Source of the DNA: an uncultured Prevotellaceae bacterium
GTDB lineage: Bacteria; Bacteroidota; Bacteroidia; Bacteroidales; Bacteroidaceae
Direction of reading: 5' to 3'
Length of the DNA stretch: 7,441 nucleotides
Assembly: GCA_946413885.1 (NCBI GenBank)
Contig: CAMKMK010000116.1
Location: 1-7,441 of the forward strand
Under the pieces are notes generated by a model that ran no database searches, was not told the DNA's origin, and saw nothing but the letters and a program-made list of their open reading frames with translations. Below, piece by piece: positions 6,702 to 7,441 of the stretch; positions within the stretch are counted from its first letter, which is position 1, and every line of letters begins with the position of its first letter. Both the position numbers and the translations under genes were made by a program.

Positions 6702-7441
6702 TCAAATGAATTGAGAATTTGAGTGGGATGCCCGTTGGACAGGAAAGTTCCCTTGTCATAGTTTTGCCATCCTTCGTAACTTTCTGGTTCCCAATAGAAG
6801 ACACCTAAACAGTTGACATTCTCTTTTGCACGGGCCATGATATCATTCATGTAATTCGTACTGGCTATCTCATAAGAGACCTGTAGACCGCATTCCACAA
6901 TCATGCTAGGCTTTTCGAAAGTCTTGTAGATATAGTCTATATTGGAAAATGCATCTTGGATGGCTTGTGTCTCTGATTGAATGGTAACACTTGTGTTGGT
7001 ATCTCCCGTGTAATAAGTCTGTCCTTTAGCAACATTCGGAAAGAGTGACATGCCCACGATATCAAAACTTTGTGAGTTGAGCAGCCGCAGATTTCGTTTG
7101 TATAGGCTTTGGTCGTAAGCATTGGGTAGATGAATCACAGTTAGGATGTCAGGAAAAACGGCACGGGCAGCTCTGGCTCCCATTTCAATGAAACCACGAT
7201 AATGAGTGGGGTAATGATTGTCGTCGGCCTGACCAATGGGGTAGAGTAGACCATTGGATGTCTCGTTGCCAAGCTGAACCCATTTTACATTAATGTTATT
7301 GTCTTTCAGCAGTTTCAGCACCTCCGTTGTATGATTATAGACATCTGTGCAGAGTTGGTCGTAATCATGTTCAGTCCATTCTGCAGGAATGGTTTGGCTG
7401 ACAGGTTCTGCCAATGTGGCACTATAAGGTAAGTTAAACGT
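6698..7441 (-). CDS. Arabinogalactan endo-beta-1,4-galactanase, GH53 (C-terminal part; start outside window)
   Basis: C-terminal 247 residues of a GH53 enzyme, which cuts internal beta-1,4-galactosyl bonds in galactan and type I arabinogalactan, side chains of pectic rhamnogalacturonan I. Numbering from the first codon at 7441: acid/base E60 in VQLGNETSNG (55-64), the barrel strand DIVGMSLFP (127-135), the nucleophile E183 in MIVECG (180-185), and GVFYWEPE (213-220) near the end, followed by the usual G-FLSNGHPT-ILNSF closing. The frame stays open to the edge, so the N-terminal third (signal sequence and first barrel strands) is missing; a TTG at 7414 is not the real start. Oddity: the strongly conserved FHYSDxWADP segment reads LPYSATLAEP (4-13), losing the histidine, aspartate and tryptophan of that motif. 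Both catalytic glutamates remain, so activity is plausible but specificity may differ. With the GH2 gene downstream, this is the enzyme pair of a pectic galactan locus. Confidence 0.9.
   Translation of the reverse strand, partial: TFNLPYSATLAEPVSQTIPAEWTEHDYDQLCTDVYNHTTEVLKLLKDNNINVKWVQLGNETSNGLLYPIGQADDNHYPTHYRGFIEMGARAARAVFPDILTVIHLPNAYDQSLYKRNLRLLNSQSFDIVGMSLFPNVAKGQTYYTGDTNTSVTIQSETQAIQDAFSNIDYIYKTFEKPSMIVECGLQVSYEIASTNYMNDIMARAKENVNCLGVFYWEPESYEGWQNYDKGTFLSNGHPTQILNSFE

Noticed and set aside
7412..7414. TTG as a start codon for GH53
   Set aside because: The reading frame continues to the window edge and the residues before it (TFNLPYSAT) align with conserved GH53 sequence, so the codon is an internal leucine.

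Overview
This window most likely comes from a Bacteroidota genome, probably a Bacteroidales gut or rumen bacterium of the Prevotella/Bacteroides type. Three things point there. The carbohydrate genes resemble the end of a Bacteroidetes polysaccharide-utilisation locus (PUL). CarB is of the form that reads closer to eukaryotic CAD than to E. coli CarB. The carB promoter matches the Bacteroidetes pattern TTTG-N19-TAnnTTTG. The species cannot be named from the sequence alone.

Layout: all four protein genes are on the minus strand, so transcription runs from high to low coordinates. In that order they are: (1) the C-terminal 247 residues of a GH53 endo-beta-1,4-galactanase, open at the right edge (6698-7441); (2) a complete secreted GH2 beta-galactosidase (4195-6657); (3) a complete secreted NodB/CE4-like polysaccharide deacetylase with a non-standard first metal motif (3403-4176); (4) a 98-bp gap carrying a clear promoter, followed by complete carB (73-3303). 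A strong hairpin followed by five T's sits at the left edge (1-39). It reads as a terminator for a plus-strand gene ending outside the window, convergent with carB.

How the genes work together: GH53 next to GH2 is the enzyme pair of pectic beta-1,4-galactan loci, such as BT4667/BT4668 of Bacteroides thetaiotaomicron. The endo-galactanase cuts galactan side chains of rhamnogalacturonan I, and the GH2 enzyme trims the oligosaccharides to galactose. The deacetylase-like protein starts 18 bp after the GH2 gene, so it is probably co-transcribed and may be an extra member of the locus. carB is a housekeeping gene for pyrimidine and arginine synthesis with its own promoter and is probably unrelated in function. 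No transporter genes (SusC/SusD-like) or regulator are visible; if the locus is standard they lie beyond position 7441.

No wholly new system can be claimed. The points most worth a second look are the altered active-site motif at the edge of GH53, the divergent deacetylase and its place in a galactan locus, and the position of carB next to a PUL without carA upstream.
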